Assembly (NCBI GenBank): GCA_026397725.1
Contig: JAPLUI010000087.1
Span: 1 to 47,985, forward strand
DNA from: Verrucomicrobiota bacterium
Lineage (GTDB): Bacteria; Verrucomicrobiota; Verrucomicrobiia; Verrucomicrobiales; Akkermansiaceae
DNA length: 47,985 bases
Reading direction: 5' to 3'
Positions 45,881 to 47,985 of the stretch are shown here, piece by piece; within the stretch, counting starts at the first letter, position 1; the number at the start of each line of letters is the position of its first letter. A program made the position numbers and the translations under genes. The notes beneath the pieces were generated by a model. The model ran no database searches, was not told where the DNA came from, and saw only the letters and a program-made list of their open reading frames with translations.

Positions 45881-46062
45881 GATATTTGGATGTTAGTTTT
45901 CAGTGTTAATCGATGGTATTGGCAAGACATTTGAGAGGCAGGAATCCTACAACAGGGGGATTTCCACGGGACTGTCACTCCAAGTGAGGTCAGACCACGC
46001 CTGAGGCCGCAATTCATCTGCGATGATCCTGGCAGGCAATCGGACGCTGGCCGCGATTGGAG

Positions 46063-46443
46063 TCAAACCAGAGATGACGGTGCTCTGGGAGCAAGCGCTG
46101 TGCGCCGCAAAAATTGCCAGTTTGAAAGAAGAAAACCAAGCTCGCCGCCCAGTTCCTTCTGTTTGATGGCCGGAATCGTCGGCCAGCGTGTTAGGCGGGA
46201 GCAGTCGAATTTGGCCATTGCGACCGGCGCAATGCTTTTCGTTCGGTTGATCACCCGGCAGGCCAATTCGCCATGGGAATCATCCGACTTCACCGACTCG
46301 CCAGAATGACCCGTCGCGGCAACGCCAGCCATGCAGGAGAGGCTTTCGGAAAAATCGCCCAGCGCATCCAACGGACAATGCGCCATCGCGACCAACCCGA
46401 AGGCGATCCACACTATGACGAAAATCGGTTTCACATGAGGCAC
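46063..46443 (-). CDS. Small secreted protein, probably associated with heavy-metal efflux loci
   Basis: About 126 residues from ATG 46443. Hydrophobic N-terminus (FVIVWIAFGLVAMAHCPL) followed by a Cys (lipoprotein-like) and a His/Cys-containing middle, and a C-terminal SNWQFLRRTALAPRAPSS. The ending resembles hypothetical proteins encoded just before czcCBA-type efflux genes in Verrucomicrobia, but no efflux genes follow here. An orphan. Function not known. Confidence 0.5.
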   Translation of the reverse strand: MPHVKPIFVIVWIAFGLVAMAHCPLDALGDFSESLSCMAGVAATGHSGESVKSDDSHGELACRVINRTKSIAPVAMAKFDCSRLTRWPTIPAIKQKELGGELGFLLSNWQFLRRTALAPRAPSSLV

Positions 46444-46589
46444 GTCGATGGTTACGAGGACGTTGGGGAGAATTGTTCAACAATTTTCCCGGATGGAATA
46501 GAAATGCTGGAAATTTGCAGTTTGGGCTGCCGGATTGTTCTGAAACCGTCGTTTTGGCCATTCCCACGTTTCACCCGGATCATTTCAAG

Positions 46590-46825
46590 CATCGCCCGAG
46601 GCCCGAATCCCGAGGCCCTGCGCCATGGCCCGTTCCTGTTGCCATTCATGGAGGCTGCGCTTCGAGACGCGAAAACCTTGGCGGCATCGCGTTTGCTGTA
46701 ACCGCTACGCCCACTCCATTTGCGAAGCAGTTTGGCGAATGTGGCGTGGTTTGTAGGGCTGGGCAGATTGCGGACAAAATGGCGTTCAATACTGCGTTAT
46801 CCTGTGTGCCATCAGAAATAGGTTA
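46590..46825 (-). pseudogene. Plasmid/ICE-type helix-turn-helix protein, frameshifted
   Basis: From about 46790 the minus strand reads NHATFAKLLRKWSGRSGYSK then RDAAKVF, a small HTH of the mobile-element kind; one frame shift later it continues RVSKRSLHEWQQERAMAQGL. No complete frame exists and the start is not clear. It lies back-to-back with the gene at 46833, a neighbour often found together in integrative elements. Confidence 0.55.
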
Positions 46826-46832
46826 GGTTGCA

Positions 46833-47348
46833 ATGAGTTATCACATTCACACCATTCGCGGATACAGCTTCCCGGCAGTGCCCAGCGCGATGCAGAAGGC
46901 GGTCCGGCGCGGTGACGCAAAGCTGGCCGGATATTGGGCGCACGAACTGTGGGCCAGCGGATTCGGCCAGTATGTCTGGCCCCGTCTGCTCACCGTGAGC
47001 GCGGAGGATTGCTGGGGCATCCTCACCCAGGAGATCAAGGCGCTGCACGACAGCTACACCGAAACCATGGGCATACACCTGATGCAACCCCGCTTCCCGC
47101 TGGGAAGAACCTACGCCACCCCCGGTGCGCTCGCGCTGGACGTGGACCTGTCAGCCTACCTCCGCCGCCATCACTGCGGTGATTGGGGCGAGGAACTCTG
47201 CACCGAGGACAAGCAGGCGAACGAGGACGCGCTCAAATACGGCACCCGCCTGCTGAGTTGCTACCGCACTCCCGGCGGCGACCGCCTCTACATCATCACG
47301 GAATGGGACCGCAGCCTAACCACGGTCTTGCTCCCCGAGGAGTATTGA
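46833..47348 (+). pseudogene. Fusion of two plasmid/ICE-type small genes
   Basis: A 171-residue frame whose halves I recognise as different genes. Residues 1-75 (MSYHIHTIRGYSFPAVPSAM to GILTQEIKALHDSY) match the start of a small AAA/RarA-like mobile-element protein. Residues ~83-171 (QPRFPLGRTYATPGALALDV, HHCGDWGEELCTEDKQANED, LYIITEWDRSLTTVLLPEEY) match the end of a second small protein that usually follows it. The join near 47060 keeps frame. It could be expressed, but it is a deletion product. Start ATG is preceded by an AATAGGT-like run without a strong ribosome site. Confidence 0.6.
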
Positions 47349-47985
47349 AAGGCCGCCGTTCAAACCGCATGCCATTGTCGGGCCGTCAGGTCTAACGGTG
47401 CGCCTATCAAACGCGGATGGCGCATGTGAGGGCCGGCAATATAGACATACCTTGCGCGGGGGGGTGTAAGCTCCTACGCCTGAATACGCGGCACCCAAGA
47501 GGGTGTGTCTTTTGCGTCCGTGTGTTTGGTATTCCGGCCCGTTCAATCCGCATGCCAATCGGTTAGGCCGATGCAAAATGGTGAAAATTATGGTGCGCAC
47601 TGGCGTGCGGATGGTGCGCGACAAACGACGCGGATGGCTGGCAGGAAGAAGGATGTCGGAACGCACCCCCCTCCGGCAATCCAAGCCACCATGAACTTAG
47701 TGGATAGTGGCATGCTTGGCGATCTTTCCTCCCGCAGGCGTGCAGCCATGGATTTGGCAATAATCTTCAACTTGTGACCACTCAGGTGCGGCTAAAATCC
47801 CGAAATAATCATTTGGTTTTAACCACAAAGAACACAGAGAACACAAAAAGAAGGGAGACGATGGAAATTCTCTGTGCTCCTTGTGTTCTCTGTGGTTAGT
47901 CCAAACTCTTGGAGGAATGAGAGCAGTAACTTCAATTTCAGCTTTTACATCAGTCCGCACCCAGCCCTCGCGATGCCTGCCGGGA
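47349..47985. other. Right-edge intergenic region with remnants and repeats
   Basis: No gene is supported. It contains a 17-nt imperfect direct repeat, GTTCAA(A/T)CCGCATGCCA, at 47359-47375 and 47541-47557, and a long inverted repeat at 47821-47897. The rest appears degraded. Confidence 0.5.
47821..47897. repeat. Inverted repeat of the 'AACCACA...TGTGGTT' family
   Basis: AACCACAAAGAACACA (47821-47836) pairs with TGTGTTCTCTGTGGTT (47882-47897), one mismatch, around a further ACACAGAG-rich core. I recall this motif as frequent intergenic DNA in PVC genomes. Open frames across it are spurious. Confidence 0.75.

Noticed and set aside
47316..47684. Minus-strand frame with ACGLNG twice
   Set aside because: The echo comes from a 17-nt direct repeat; no start or family.
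47697..47960. 87-codon minus-strand frame ending in HREHKEHREF...CSLCSLW-like sequence
   Set aside because: Arises entirely from the ACACAGAG inverted repeat; commonly mispredicted.
1..47985. tRNA, rRNA, integrase or full transposase genes
   Set aside because: I looked for cloverleaf-like and recombinase signatures and saw none convincing, despite the mobile-like content.

Overview
The window looks like the chromosome of a Verrucomicrobiota (PVC-group) bacterium. The evidence is a GH116-type glucosidase with a Tat signal, a Gfo/Idh/MocA oxidoreductase and an alpha-L-rhamnosidase (both relics), a secreted autotransporter-strand-repeat protein, very large secreted proteins combining beta-propellers with CXXCH heme motifs, a DUF6288/HEAT relic, and small intergenic palindromes typical of this group. 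GC is high (roughly 60-63%). No rRNA, tRNA or CRISPR array was seen.

Layout: 0.3-4.3 kb is a dinD gene and an internally deleted restriction helicase sitting exactly between two truncated sugar-metabolism genes. 4.3-7.1 kb is the GH116 enzyme. 7.3-13.5 kb is a defence island: fragments of a DISARM drmD-like helicase, a MazE/MazF-like pair between them, a Phd/RelE-like pair, a DUF5131 fragment and an apparently intact BsuBI/PstI-type restriction-modification pair. 13.7-14.7 kb encodes a SEC-C protein. 14.8-18.9 kb holds a parallel beta-helix protein and an alpha/beta hydrolase. 19.0-26.7 kb is a second island: a secreted nuclease-HhH fusion, a truncated ATPase, an intact ATPase plus TOPRIM-like nuclease pair, three copies of a methylase-like tail, a dead type I system (hsdS with a stop codon, hsdM with internal deletions), a UPF0175 antitoxin whose PIN toxin is almost gone, and a cluster of palindromic repeats with duplicated hsdS 5' ends. 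26.7-39.7 kb holds four large secreted proteins (TIM-barrel hydrolase, two heme-propeller proteins, beta-strand-repeat protein). 40-41.8 kb is a DUF6288/HEAT relic and 41.8-42.8 kb a LysR regulator. 42.8-45.9 kb has a broken secA-like gene, an M48 peptidase and a zinc-ribbon protein. 46-48 kb carries plasmid/ICE-like remnants and repeats.

Two populations of genes are interleaved. The secreted carbohydrate-related genes are mostly full length, lie on the minus strand, and look resident. The defence and plasmid-type genes are mostly wrecked, and the damage is repetitive: large internal deletions, often keeping frame, recur in the restriction helicase, hsdM, the PIN toxin, the secA relic, the 46.8 kb fusion and (out of frame) DUF6288. 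The accessory genes that remain whole are mostly addictive or self-contained: two toxin-antitoxin pairs, a type II R-M pair, dinD and the ATPase/TOPRIM pair. That last pair, with the repeated methylase tail that marks the end of three successive defence cargos, is the best candidate for an undescribed or little-described system. Family assignments come from reading the translations by eye; no database search was possible.
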